DNA from: Tyto alba
Taxonomy: Eukaryota > Chordata > Aves > Strigiformes > Tytonidae
NCBI RefSeq assembly: GCF_018691265.1
Contig: NW_024881321.1
Span: 20,685,698-20,749,697, forward strand
Direction of reading: 5' to 3'
DNA: 64,000 nt
A program made the translations under genes and the position numbers. A model generated the notes under the pieces. That model saw nothing but the letters and a program-made list of their open reading frames with translations. It did no database searches and was not told the DNA's origin. Below, piece by piece: positions 51,241 through 63,200 of this stretch (its first letter is position 1; the number at the start of each line of letters is the position of its first letter).

Positions 51241-51834
51241 TGTGGGATCGTTTTTGAAGGACAATAGCCATGTTAGACAAGAGCAAGATTTTGGCTACAT
51301 CACAAAAGGGACACAAAAAGAGGAGGAAGAACTGAGAGTGCTGTCCAGCTGGTGAATGATGAGAACATCTTGACATTTGTCAGCCAGAAGCCTTGGGAGT
51401 AGCAAATAGAAATGTAAAAAAAAAAAAAACAAGATAAGGATGCTGAGCTTTGTCTGAAGAAAACATGCTAGGCTACGGTTGATGGAAAACATCTGGTCGT
51501 TTCTTAAAAAGTGGAAAGTTTTCTTCCTTGAGCTAAAAGTGTATAGAACATTGTGTTTGTGCTTTTGAGATTTAATTAACCAATAGGCTTTAGGATAGCA
51601 GTAACTAACTTGTACCCAAGAGTTGTTGGGTGTATTATGGATAGGGGGTAATAACCAATCAAATGTTAGTCTTAGGCATGTGAACAGTGTGTGAAGAATG
51701 CATGTAACCAATCAAGCCTTTTGTTTATGTGTGATCAGTTGCTATAAAGATTTATAAACACACTTGTATAGACAATAAAGGGATTTCAATTTCTGACTCT
51801 TATAGAGTTGCCAGGGTCCATAATTCTCCTCAAA
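51241..51834 (+). mobile_element. LTR-like block, unrelated to the other LTRs
   Basis: It starts TGTGGGATCGTTTTTGAAGG and has the architecture of a class I-type retroviral LTR. Two CCAATCA boxes (about 51655-51661 and 51708-51714) and a CCAATAG box upstream precede the TATA-like TATAAAGATTTATAAA at about 51743-51758. An AATAAA signal follows at about 51775-51780, then a short U5-like tail ending TCCTCA. The sequence before it ends taaaaat and the sequence after it contains aaaaaat, so a target duplication is possible but hidden in an A-run. A minus-strand 138-codon frame across it is antisense and not a gene. The exact 3' edge is uncertain. Confidence 0.62.
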
Positions 51835-51846
51835 AAAATGCTGTTT

Positions 51847-51847
<1 letters not shown>

Positions 51848-51888
<41 letters not shown>
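51848..51888. repeat. 41-base poly(T) run
   Basis: An uninterrupted run of 41 T lies just 3' of the LTR-like block. Runs this long mutate quickly, and the length shown may be affected by sequencing. The Lys-rich minus frame crossing it is an artefact. Confidence 0.9.
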
Positions 51889-51890
<2 letters not shown>

Positions 51891-53210
51891 ACTTTAACAC
51901 TAAAGATGACCCTGTGTTTTGACAAAAAGAACACTTAATCTTACAGGCTGTAATTACATGAACGAATGTTGAATTGCTTATGGCAGTATACATGTCTTTT
52001 ATAGACTCTGGAAAACAAAAAATTAAAGACTGTCCTGAAATAAAATGTTTTCAAACACTGTAACAGCAACATACCTCAGAGGAAAACCTCATAGGAAAGA
52101 AAGATGAACGTATTTTAAAACACAACTGGTTTCAGTCTCTCATACTCTCATACCCACTAGCCCCAAGACACAGGTAAGCTGTTTGCAAGTGTGCAGGCAC
52201 CAAGACACCTGTATCCAGGTAGCCTGTGCAGGGTTACCTGCAACGACATAGAGGAGCCAGGGCATTTGGGGTTGAGACCCTCCCCACATTTCCTGAGTTC
52301 CTCCTGGGGACATGCTAGTTTCGGATTTGTCTCATTGTAAATTTTAGGAGCTGATAATGATTAATCTCTCTATCCTGCCCCACCTCTGTGAATCATCAGG
52401 ATTTAGTCCCTGCTTCTGTTTCAGATCTGGTTGTCCTGAGAAATTGCAGGCAGTAGTGTGCCAGGATCTTGTTGACACACTACTGTAAGTGTTTGCAACA
52501 CATGACATTTTAATAACCCTTATCCCTTTGATATTTTGCCTCTATGTGTTCACATTCACTCTCCATAAAGACCAATATAAAATATTTTTACTGCAATTTT
52601 CCACTATTCCAAAAGATTCCCAGGCATTGACTTCCTAATGCACTGTCGCATTTTGATACCTGCTGGCAAAAAATCTGAAAGCCACATTTTCTGATTCGTA
52701 AGTTTCTTCTCAAAAGTTTATCATGCTCCTGGTGTTGCCTCTCAGTATTTCAGCAGTATAGTATGGTAAATTTACCATTTTCCTGGCCCAGGATTACAAA
52801 TTAAGACTACAATTCAGTTCCTTCTATGCAATCATTTCACCTCTAAATTTCACTTTGTTCAAGCCTTTATACTGTCCCTCTCTTTCTAGGAATCAGCTGA
52901 GCTTCCTGGTAGACCTTCCCACTTTTTCATTCTCAACAACTTACCTTACATTATCACTTTTTATCCATGACAAACTGGAAAGAAATTTGAGAGGAAAGGG
53001 AAGCAACCCTGGTCATTGATAGGACAGACAGAAAGAAACTTATTCAGTAATGAAAATAAATTATTTCACTTGTAGATAATATTCTAAATATTCTTTCAAT
53101 CATATTTAACATGGACTACTGCACTGGCTAATCAGAACTTGTTTGATTGTAATAGAGGTGTCAGCTGACATAAGATAAAGACCTTGATGGTTCTATATGT
53201 GGGAAAAAAC
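51889..53210. other. Spacer, nothing recognised
   Basis: Mixed composition. A perfect 10-bp inverted repeat with a 15-base loop lies at 52451-52485 (cagtagtgtg ... cacactactg). No gene was recognised. Confidence 0.5.
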
Positions 53211-54500
53211 ACTTAATGATATCAGTTCCTGAAGGGCAGGGACATCCTAGATCTGCCTTGCTGTAGGGGCAGGAAGCAGACTGTGCTTTCACAAATCTGT
53301 ATCAGAGGCTAGCTGGTATGATGCTGGCCAGTGCCATTATGCTTCAGGCAGGGAACAGGCAGAAAAAGTAGAATAAATCACCAAAGCAGAAATATCCTTG
53401 CTGATTGTGTGGCTGCAGATGCCCTAGTCATAGTCTAACAGATCTCTGGTCTTACCAAGATGTAAAGGGACACCTCCAGGGAATAAACCACAGGGAAAGG
53501 AACAACCCTTTCCCATGGGGATGCTGCATGAACAGGGGGGAGGGTGACTCCTGTTAGCAAGAACAAGTGGACCTCCGAGCAATAGAGGGTGTGCCTGGGT
53601 CTCTGATCATGCTCTTCACCTCACAGAGCACTCTAGTAACACGGACTCTTGGCACTCAGTGCCAATCTGGGCAACTGCCAGACTCTCTGTCAGACTCTCT
53701 CCTACTTAGGTACATTTGCCCTTGGTTGCCTCTTTTGGTGTCATTGTCAGCCTCAGATGCTGTGGCCACCAGCCTGTTTGCTTCTCCAGGCCGTGGCACC
53801 TCCTTGTTTGTTCTTCCTGTGATGCCAGGCACCCACTGGTGCTGCTCTGCTTTGAGGGACACTGCCACCATATAGGAGTGTGACTACTGTGCTGTCCTGG
53901 GCACCAGTAAAAGGATATCTGGGTCTGCTGAGTCCTCCAGGCTAGAGTCAGTGGCCCGGACAGTGGTCAGGGTGGGGTTGGAAGAATCTATCTGCCCAGG
54001 GGAGGGCTGGAGGAACCACTCTGAATTCTCCTGCCCAGGGTGTGTGAGACTCTACTGCTGACCTTCTTGTCTCTCTTGGCATCCCCCAGCACACAGTCAG
54101 AGCTGGCCAACACCAGCAAAGCCAGCCAGGCTGCCTCATCCCACACCTTTCCAGCTCCTGAGAGCAGTAGCAGGTCAGACCAGACTGGACCAGACCAAAG
54201 GTCAGGCCACTCCCAGATACAATGCTGGCTACAAAATCCTTACAGATGGCCCCTGAAGAGACAGCACTTCCCCACCTCAATCAGACCCCCCTTGGCAGCT
54301 CTTCAAGCTGAAGCTTGTGGAAGCCCGAAGGCATGGCAATGGTACACAGACCCTGCCAGAAGGATTTGCCATGGGGCTGGTGGCATGTGCCCAACCTGGT
54401 GTACTGCCTCACCTGAGAGGGACGCTGTCCTCCAGCCACAAAGAACTATGCTGGTTCTTTGTGTCAGTAAAGAGAATTATATTCTTGTATTGTGGCAGGA
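53211..54500. other. Unidentified GC-richer block
   Basis: Composition shifts clearly from the AT-rich surroundings to GC-richer over about 1.3 kb, most strongly at 53465-54480. Frames occur on both strands: 102 and 155 codons plus at 53567-53875 and 54040-54507, and 110 codons minus at 53948-54280. The 155-codon plus frame starts with a hydrophobic LLLTFLSLLAS segment and is rich in Ser, Pro and Gln, but no domain was recognised and the frames overlap antisense. An AGTAAA variant poly(A) signal lies at 54466-54471 near the 3' edge. Possibilities are an LTR or leader of an unfamiliar ERV, a degraded gene, or a regulatory region. I could not decide. Confidence 0.3.
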
Positions 54501-54990
54501 GCTATGAAATTCAAGCTTTACGTGAGATTTAAGGATGAAAGTCCACTTTGTCCTATGGTTAAAATTGCGGTGCTGCTGGGCTCAGGCTAAAACCAATTTC
54601 ACTAAAGTCATGAATTCCTGGGTGGCCCAGGAGATCCCCAGTTTGTTTCTGCATTCTGAAGAAAGGGATAGATTCCAGATTATGAACCAACTTGAGTCCA
54701 GTCTTCATCTGCTAGCTGGAGACAGAACATGTTTTCACCTGTTAAATCTTTGTTCAAACCACTCATCTGGTAAACCTCAACAACTTGAATTTGCAAAAAA
54801 ACATTCTGTCAGAGTAATGTAATTTCTTTTTGGTTTAACAAAATATAAAGTCACCTGGTGCTTGTGCTACTTTCTGCTCTTACACATTTCTTATTTTAAA
54901 ACATTATATTTAATAACCAAACTAGCTTTGTGATGTATCATGTAGAATGTAACCATAAACATAAGTGGTATTACTTTGAACTAATATGGA
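54501..54990. other. Spacer, nothing recognised
   Basis: No repeat end, exon or RNA gene was recognised. A 95-codon plus frame at 54535-54822 has no family resemblance. Confidence 0.45.
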
Positions 54991-54995
54991 CCTAC

Positions 54996-55601
54996 TGTGA
55001 TGGTTTGGGCTAGATAGAGTTAATTTTCTTCATACTATCTAGTAAGGGGGTATGTTTTGGATTTGTGCTGAAAGCAGTGTTGATAAAACAGAGGTGTTTT
55101 CATTGCTGCTGAGCACTGCTTATACAGAGTCAAGGCTTTTTTTGCTGCTCACACCACCCCAACTAGTAGGGTAGTCTGGGGGTGCAATAGAAATTGTGAG
55201 GAGGCACAACCAGGACAGCTGACTCCAGCTGACTAATGGGATATTCCATACCATATGACATCATTCTCAGCAATAAAACTAAGGGGGAGGTTGGCAGGGG
55301 AGCCACTGCTCAAGGACTGACTGGGCATCAGTCAATTAGTGGTGAGCAATAGCTTTCATTTACATCATTTGTCCTTCTTGGATTTTATTTCTCTATCTTT
55401 TTTATCTTCTTTTTTCATTACAATTTATTGCTGTTGTTAGTGTTATTATTAGTAGTATTCAATTATTAAACCTTTTTTTTTATCTCAATCTATGAGTTTT
55501 CTCACTTTTACACTTATGATTTTCTCCCCCTGTCCCACTGTGGAAGGAGTGAGCGAGCAGCTGTGTGGTTCTTAGTTGTCAGCTGGGATTAAACCATGAA
55601 A
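54996..55601 (+). mobile_element. Solo LTR, avian ERV, plus strand
   Basis: It begins TGTGATGGTTTGGGCTAGAT and runs about 606 bp to GGGATTAAACCATGAAA, where the terminal CA appears to have mutated to AA. Flanks are cctac (54991-54995) and cctaa (55602-55606), a 5-bp duplication with one mismatch. The poly(A) signal ATTAAA is at 55465-55470, followed by a T-run. The TATA region has decayed to CAATAAAACTAAGG. Shared phrases with the 40.8 kb copy (TAGAGTTAATTTTCTTC, GGATTTGTGCTGAAA, GGGATATTCCATACCATATGACATCA) place it in the same subfamily. Confidence 0.87.
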
Positions 55602-55606
55602 CCTAA

Positions 55607-56947
55607 TTAAGCTATGATTTTTTTTTTTTTTTATGAGAATACATCCCAATATATTAGTTCTTAAAAGAAGGCACTGTGTGCTTCTTTTAGCAGAGTTTCA
55701 GATCTTGTCATCCTCTTTGTTGAGTAGGTTAGCTTTCTTAGCCAGCTATCCCACTAGTATCTTGTAGAGAGAAGATTTAGTTTTCTTTGTCTAATTTTGA
55801 TTTTGCCTGATCAGGAATTTTTTTGGTGTAAATAAACTCTAGAAAAAAAAAGATTTTTACCTCTGTGTATGCTCCTGTATGTGTACAAGTGTGGGAACGA
55901 GTCTTTTGTGTAGCGTTTTTTTTCAAATAACATTGTGATATAAGAAGAAACAAGATAAAAACTGTGTCATCCACCTAAAACAACCTGTCCTTCAGACCCT
56001 TCAATATTATACATGCCATGCTTGGCTGATTGCTTCCCTCAAGTCTCCTGTCACATAACAAATGGAAAGAGATCCTTTCTATAACACAGAGCAAATGTTG
56101 CCTCTAGGTACAATACTGTGACATTTTATGAAAAGATATCTTTTTTTAGGATGTCAGATTCTCAGTGATTTATTATCTGAAGTTTTTATTTTCATGTTCC
56201 TTTTCATCTGTTAGTTTGACTATTATATGTTGATACATGTTTACCTCCAGCACAATTTCATTTAGTTAAGACAGATAAACTTCTCTTTACTAATAGTAAT
56301 AGTGAAAAACCTTAATGTTAACCTACTATTTCTGTCCAAAATCATTTACTCATACATGGTGCTGAGACTATTGGAACTTAACTTATTGCAATTAGCTCAA
56401 TTACAGTTTAAAAGCAAGGACTTCAGAAACATATTTTGTAATGATACAGTGAACTCAATGGAAATAGCTTTACCACTGTCCCATTAATTCTTTATCTAGG
56501 GCTCTTGTATGTTGCAACACCTGTGAAAGAATCATGGAATCAAAAGCTACACAGAAAACTGTTTTCCTTGATGCAAGCTTTAGGCAATGTGGGTTAGTTC
56601 ATTCCTTATTTATGAAGTTACTACGAACTCTTGGCATGCTTGTAAAAATGGAAATAGTAAGTGGGAAAATCAGTGTTATGCAGGACTCAAGGTAGTATCC
56701 GTGTTTCTACAAAAATACCCAAAATAGAAAGTCATGAAAGAAATATATGATGTAACTTTGCCTGGAATCCATTACAGAGATCATTGTGGAGCTATATAGG
56801 CCAGGTATTTCCCCTAGTTATTTCTAGAAAAATGTTAGATTTTGGGACATTTCAAGTAAATTCTCAGCAGTTTGACCGGCAGTGAAAAGTAAAAGTATCT
56901 CTTAGTATAAGTTATTTGTTTTAAAAATATGAAGAATTATGTATTAG
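55607..56947. other. Spacer, nothing recognised
   Basis: AT-rich sequence with a T-run at 55619-55632. No gene or element end was recognised. Confidence 0.55.
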
Positions 56948-56952
56948 AATAG
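56948..56952 (+). repeat. Target-site duplication, left (aatag)
   Basis: Identical to 57554-57558 on the other side of the LTR. Confidence 0.85.
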
Positions 56953-57080
56953 TGTTGTGGTTTGGGCCTGATTGGCAACCAACGACCGCAGCTGGTCACC
57001 CTCCCTTCCCCCTCCCCACCTGGGAATGGGGGAGGGAATTAGAGGGGTAAAGGGAGACTCGCAGGCTGAGATAAGAACAG

Positions 57081-57086
57081 TTTAAT
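57081..57086 (-). terminator. ATTAAA poly(A) signal of the 57 kb LTR
   Basis: The minus strand reads ATTAAA followed by CTGTTCTTATCTCAG. The same context is conserved in the 39.2 kb LTR and, less exactly, in the 40.8, 55.0 and 27.0 kb LTRs. Confidence 0.65.
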
Positions 57087-57280
57087 AATGGCAATAAAAT
57101 GAGAACAATAACGATGATGGGGGAAAACAAAAGAAATATATAAACAGGCAATGTACAGCGTAATTGCTCACCACCCGCTAACCAATATCCAGCCCGTTCC
57201 CAGCTAGCGACCCCGAGATACCAAGATCCCGCAATCGCAATCCCGGAAGTGAGAGAGAGCTCCTTCCCAACCACCCCTCC

Positions 57281-57288
57281 TTTATATA
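57281..57288 (-). promoter_or_regulatory. TATA box of the 57 kb LTR
   Basis: TATATAAA on the minus strand lies about 195 bases upstream of the poly(A) signal, the expected U3/R arrangement. It lies downstream of a CCAATTAGGG/ATTGGCCAAT region (about 57324-57343) that contains CCAAT-type sites. The homologous box in the 39.2 kb copy is mutated. Confidence 0.65.
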
Positions 57289-57553
57289 GCGAGCATGACG
57301 TTCCATGATATGGAATATTTCATTGGCCAATTAGGGTCAGGTGCTGTGGCCGTGCTCCCTCCCTGTTCCCTGTGCCCTTGCGCAGGGGCAGGACATGGGG
57401 AGTCGGAGAGTCCTTGAAGTCTTGGTAGCAGCTGAAAACATCAGTGTGCTATCAGCATTCTTCTCATACCAAACCCAAAGCTAAATCCAAAACACAGCAC
57501 TCATCTAGTCCCTGAAGAGGAATATTAACTCTATTTCAGCCCAAACCAAGACA

Positions 57554-57558
57554 AATAG
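57554..57558 (+). repeat. Target-site duplication, right (aatag)
   Basis: Identical to 56948-56952. Confidence 0.85.
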
Positions 57559-60003
57559 TTAGCCTCAAATGGTTAATTTCCTTTTTCATAAATTTCAGCC
57601 AAGTTACCATGTCCCAATACACCCTGATTTCTTGGTGTCACTAATCAATAAATCCCTACAATGGAAGAAGGATAGACAAGGACAGTATGTTCATGAAATT
57701 GAGGGAAAATTGTAAGGAATGACTGACCATAGCTGTTTTAAATAAAGATGAAATATCTCATCACAAAGTGAACTAGTGGTGTCTTTTACTTTATATAAGC
57801 ATCTACAAAAGTTCAGTGGATCAGCTGGCTATATTAGCTGACCAAAACAAGCAGTTATATCAGCTGAGTGAATCAGCCAGCTGTGTTATTGTTTGTCCTT
57901 GAGTTAACCAAAAGATAATAAATATCTTCCTGAGTTAGACCAGTATGGTGAGTCAGATGGTATATATGGCTTAGTCCAACGTGCAGGATAAAAAGTGAAC
58001 AGTTGACAAAAAGAACTGGAAGAGAACAATGGTCTTGAGCTGGTTTAAACACATATATTCCTTACCAGATTTTGTGGATACCCATCATTGTGATGGTGAG
58101 TATATTATAGAGCATGAGAATCATGTTTATATTGTAACTCAAATGTATATTGTGATTGTTATATTCTCTTAAGCATAATTAGTGTTTGTAATACGATTTT
58201 AATACATTGCTGTATTGTTCTGCTAAATCAAAATCCTCTGTAACATCAAATTTCTTCAAGCAAATACATTTGGTATTACACTTCAATATTTGGTTTGTTG
58301 CTATCTTGTCTTTATGTATAAAGAGCAAGCCTGGATTCCTTTCCATTGGAAGCACCTTCATAGAAAGCTTTTCACGGACTATGAAACCTCAAGCCTCTCC
58401 ATTATGCTGTCAAACCTGAGCTGAAATGCAGAAGAAGAACACAAAATTTTGAGGAGGCAGAGCAAGTGAAAGAAAACATGGCTATGTAACTTAGTAGTCA
58501 CACCATACAGCGGAAAAATGCCTGGATTCATGGTTCGCAATCAGGTGTTTGCTTATACATTTAGCTAATGACTTTTTAAAGCATTATCCTTCTGATGGAA
58601 AAGGATAAGGAAGGTCATACACACAAACTTATGACATAAAACTATTAGCATTACCTCTTAAATTAAAAATCTTCATGTTGTTTTCCCAATGAATAACCAT
58701 AAGTATTTCTGGAGATAATTGACTAATTTTTTGAGATTTCAAAATAGAATTGTCCTCAAAACCTTTCCTAAGTAAGTCTTCACAGCTTTCTGCTTTCTGT
58801 AAGTAAATATAGTATGTTGTCTATCACTCCTCTGGAGTTATAATGCACTTACCATCATAATGCAGATACCACTTTCCAAGGCAGAGAGATATTTTCTAGT
58901 ACGTAATGTTTGAAGGCCTAGTTCCTTTATTGGATTTAAGTTCTGAATCTATTTTTTTCCATATTATTAAAACCCAGCAGGGCCAAAATCATTTAGGAAA
59001 ATAATGCCTTAATCTTCCTTGAAGATTATCTTATAGCTAGGAAAACTCTTGGGGAACAGTTAAAATATACTATTTTGAGCTGAAAATTTTCTTAGTACCT
59101 CCTCCTACAGTAATTTCTTCATATCTTTTTAATGTGGGAAATAACATATATACTTCAAAGAATTTTTTTAGCTATGTTGTGATTCAGTTTTCTACTCTGA
59201 AGCTTATTTTACCTGGAGCAGTTTCTTCAAGTCCACACAGTCTCCCCTTGTATTCCCTTCACTGCACTGTAGAAGTTGAGAGGTTCTTTAAATGAGACCC
59301 TATGCCTTTCCTTCCTCTTTGTTGTAATTTCTCTTCAAAACAGTATTTCAGCAGCCATTTATTCTTCTCATTATGGGCAAAATAATGAATGTGAAATCCC
59401 ATGGACTCTTAGCTGTAGAGTCTAGAAAACAGTATATGAAGGAATTTTAATATTTTATTAACATTTTAATTGTGAAGAATTCAGCAAAACCAAGTAGTTT
59501 CAAAGATTCTAAAACCCGAGCAGATGTAGCATCTTCTTTTTGAAGATGTTAAAACCACTCTGAATAATAGATGAAGGATGGAGAAGTATAATAATGTTGG
59601 CAGCCTTTCATCTCTCAGTTACTAATTCAGAACTAACCTATAACAATATTGACCTTATTGACCAGAAGAATATGTGAAGTGATTGTTTAAAATATATTAT
59701 GACCTCAATCCTCTCCTTACCTCGTCTGACAACATCATCATGCTAGTAGCTGTTTTACATTATCAGCCATTAAAAATTATTTTCATTACATTCTTAAAGC
59801 AGTCAAAAGAATCTAATATTAGAAAACACAATGTTACATTAATGCCTGCAACACATTAATAATAATGACAACAAAATTAGGGTAAAATAAGGTAATATTT
59901 TTCAGACATGAATGTAAGTATAAGCACAAAATCTCTATAATATGTAACTCATACTGTATTTGAGGGGGGAAAATTCCTTTAAGTTATTAATTTAGGACCA
60001 CTG
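57559..60003. other. AT-rich DNA, no gene recognised
   Basis: No gene was recognised. The stretch 57770-58130 contains repeated TCAGCTG/CAGCTGA-like words and may be an inserted element, but no ends could be defined. A pair of overlapping frames on opposite strands at 58179-58419 is not credible. Confidence 0.5.
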
Positions 60004-60212
60004 GAATAGAATAGACTATTTCAGTTGGAAGGGACCTACAATGATCATCTAGTCCAACTGCCTTACAAGTTTAGGGCTGACCAAAAGTTAAAGCATGTTG
60101 TTAAGGACATTGTCCAAATGACTCTTAAACACTGAGAGGCTTGAAGCATCGACTACCTCTCTAGGAAGCCTGTGCCAGTGTTTGACCACTTTCTCAGTAA
60201 ATAATTGTATCT
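60004..60212 (-). mobile_element. CR1 LINE 3' end fragment, minus strand
   Basis: The plus strand reads gaatagaatagactatttcagttggaagggacctacaatgatcatctagtccaactgcc. This is the reverse complement of the 3' UTR of an older CR1-type subfamily. The match fades after 'ccagtgtttgaccactttctcagtaaa'. The octamer tail is degenerate. Confidence 0.82.
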
Positions 60213-63200
60213 GTTGTCACTTATGTTTGATGTGATCTTGAGGAGCTGCTGTCAGCTAATAAAAAGATGATGTTTTATGTGACAAGAAAAAATGTTCACG
60301 TTTTGTCCTTGTCAACTCTGCTAGGTTACCAACCAAAATAATAATGTTTCTATAATGCTAGAAAGGAAGTGACAGAAATGCTGCTGAGCATACAAACCAC
60401 AACTTCCCTGTAACTTATGGATAAAACTGTATTATTCCATAGTATAATATGTGTACCTGGAAATACTCAGATGACATTGTGATTTTCTTACCAGAGTTAG
60501 TTTAAATTACTCAGCAAAACAAATAAATACATTATCTTTCCTTTAGGAATGAAAAAATGATGTAATTAGAAAAGTGGAAGAAAAACAGAAATGTTCTATC
60601 TTCTCTAAATGTTTTCATTAATATGGCATCTTGATAAATACTAATATGTACTGATATACACAGTTATTTGTTTATCTGATTATTATTCTGGGGTGAAAGA
60701 ATAACCTCAAGACACATATGATAAGCTTTAGTAATAAAATACCTGCTGGGTCTCTACAAGATACCTTTTTCACTCGAATTTCTAAAGGTACTTCTTATCA
60801 GACTGGCTCACAATGACCACTCTTCAAAGACAAGTTATTGACATTTGGCCTGTGTATGTCAGGTTGTCTTAGTCTGTTGCATAACTACAAAATTAACTAT
60901 TTATCTACTAACATTCCTTGCTGACACATATCAACCAGGTGTGAACAGAAGAAAAAGATTGATGTATTCATTCAGATTTGGCTCGGGAAAACACTGTCAA
61001 GGTACATGTTTAAAACATAACCAGACCCCTAACTCCGAGTGTTTTTTGTCTTGAGAGTCATTGGACAGAATGTTTTCTTTCTGTAACAGTACCCCATATT
61101 TAAAAGCTGGGTTAAGTTAAGAAGAATAATTTTTCCATTCTTCTTAAAGAACTTGTAATGCTCCATAGACAATATAACTCAGAATTCGTTCAGTTATGGA
61201 GAAGGAACAGAAGGGAGTTGGACTTTCTAACCACTTGAGAAGGTCACAGGCCTGGGAGAACTCTTCTCTGAAAATGTAATTATAAATTAAACAGGACCTG
61301 TTTGCACTAATACAGGTAGGGTGAATCTCTCAGAATGGAAGAAGGGAAAAATATTTCTCTGTCCCTCAGTTCAGATGTAAATGATAACATCCAAGATTAT
61401 TAACACAACAGGATGCACAGACAAAGTAAAAACTATATATGCCAAGGAATCCTCTTTAGATAAATCTGAAGAATAGAATTAACTAAAAAGAAAACATAAA
61501 GTAGAAATGGAAGAAGAGAAAATTCTATTATAATTATCCCCAAGGCTATTAAAAAAAATACAGTTTTTAATATAGTAACAGGAATAATGTGAATTATTTC
61601 CTCAAAATATTTTATTTACTACCTTTTAAATTTACCTCCAGGTAAACTCTAGTAAACAACAGGAAAAATAAAGTAGCCCCTTGTACCACTAACTTACTAT
61701 CAGAAATATTCAATCTTTGCTTCCTAATTTAAAATTATGGTGTTGAAGAAAATTAGTCTTGAACAAAATAGTTATTCACATTAATTTGTTAAATACATCC
61801 ATTTCATGTTTATCTGAAACCTATAGAACTCACTCATGAATAGGCTATTGCCTGTAAAAATAGTGTAAGTGTAGTCATCCCAGATAAACCTACTTTATAG
61901 TAAAGTATGGATGCATATCTAATAATTCATTCCATGGTCTCAGAATACTTTGAATATTGTATTCTCATACATTATTTATTGATCTATTCATTTGATTCTA
62001 TTATTGTGAGAGGACATGGTCCATGGGAATTTTGATCTATACATTAATAATGAAAATAATTAAGCTTCATTTTTGCTCAAATGAACCTCACATTATTGAA
62101 TGAAGTATTTGTTTTTCCATATAAACTGAAATTTAATAGAACTTGGGCATCAGCATTTTTAACCACTGCTATTGTAAAAATACAGATTTTTCTTGTGAAT
62201 AATTGCCACATAAATGCAGATGATTAATAAAGCACACTGCAAATTTGCTATTTAGCTTTCATGTAAATTGTTATATGTGTAGAAGAAAAAACAGAAAATG
62301 TACAAGGAACAGAATCTGTAAAGTAGACAATGGCTACTCACAACATTTAACCATACCCAGAGATAATCTTTTTTCCCCAACTGTAATGCCAGAAGACTAT
62401 GTGGTGCAAAGAGCTAATTCCCTTTTATTAAAGCTAAAGTACTAATTGACATTGGTAAACAAATAAGATAGAAAAATTTGTAATCTTTTGACTGAACTGG
62501 TAGTATAGAAATTAATTAATAAGCCCACTGTAACATGTGGCACAGGAATTAGTAAGCAACAGACATACCAACTGTAAGGGGTGTTGTAGAATGAAGTGCC
62601 CTTAAACTTCTCAGGCCTCAGGGCTACACTTTTCCACTAGAACTTCAGTTTCATGTCACTGAGGTGTATTTCGATTTTGATTCACAATACTTTCAATTCA
62701 TCTAGTCTTATTTTACATAACTTTACCGTAAAGTTTAAGCATTGATTTTGAAAGGGAGCTACAGGGCTGACCTTAATGACCCTGTTTGTCATCTTGTTTT
62801 TAATATGAGCCCCAGTGTCCTCAGCCTTCATCTTAGTCCAGATATCACTTCAAGCATCAAATGTAATGAGATATATTCTGATTTTTTTCCCCAAGAAACT
62901 GTAATCCTAGACCAAATATTGACCATAAACCCATCTTTTTTTCTTATTTTGTTCCCTTTATTTCCCCTTTATTTCTCAAAAAAAAAAACCCCACAACATA
63001 TTTTTTTATATGACTTTGTATTGCTTACAATTGTGGAAACAGATAATATTTTCCTTTTTATTATTATATCTTTGATTATTAACAGTTTTTCAATAGTTAA
63101 TAGTTCTTTGATTTCATTAGTTCTCCAGTGAGTTTGATTTTTACAGATAACAGTTTCTCCTCCACAGATATTTTCAGATGCTGCAAAGTGACATTTATTT

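Larger units (their letters stand above)
56953..57553 (-). mobile_element. Solo LTR, avian ERV, minus strand, best preserved
   Basis: On the minus strand it begins TGTCTTGGTTTGGGCTGA and ends CAGGCCCAAACCACAACA, 601 bp, with a perfect aatag duplication on both sides. It keeps an intact TATATAAA box and an ATTAAA poly(A) signal. It is the same subfamily as the 39.2 kb LTR in opposite orientation. A 92-codon minus frame inside it is not a gene. The intact promoter elements and perfect duplication suggest it is among the youngest insertions in the window, though age cannot be measured from one copy. Confidence 0.93.

Noticed and set aside
51295..51711. 138-codon minus frame
   Set aside because: Antisense to the plus-strand LTR-like block, contains a Phe run from an A-tract, and has no family resemblance.
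54040..54507. 155-codon plus frame with a hydrophobic start, considered as a secreted protein gene
   Set aside because: It overlaps a 110-codon minus frame, is Ser/Pro-rich low-information sequence, and has no domain or neighbouring exon signals. Kept only as part of an unidentified block.
62742..63131. 129-codon plus frame
   Set aside because: AT-rich, overlaps a 104-codon antisense frame, composition typical of chance frames, no family seen.
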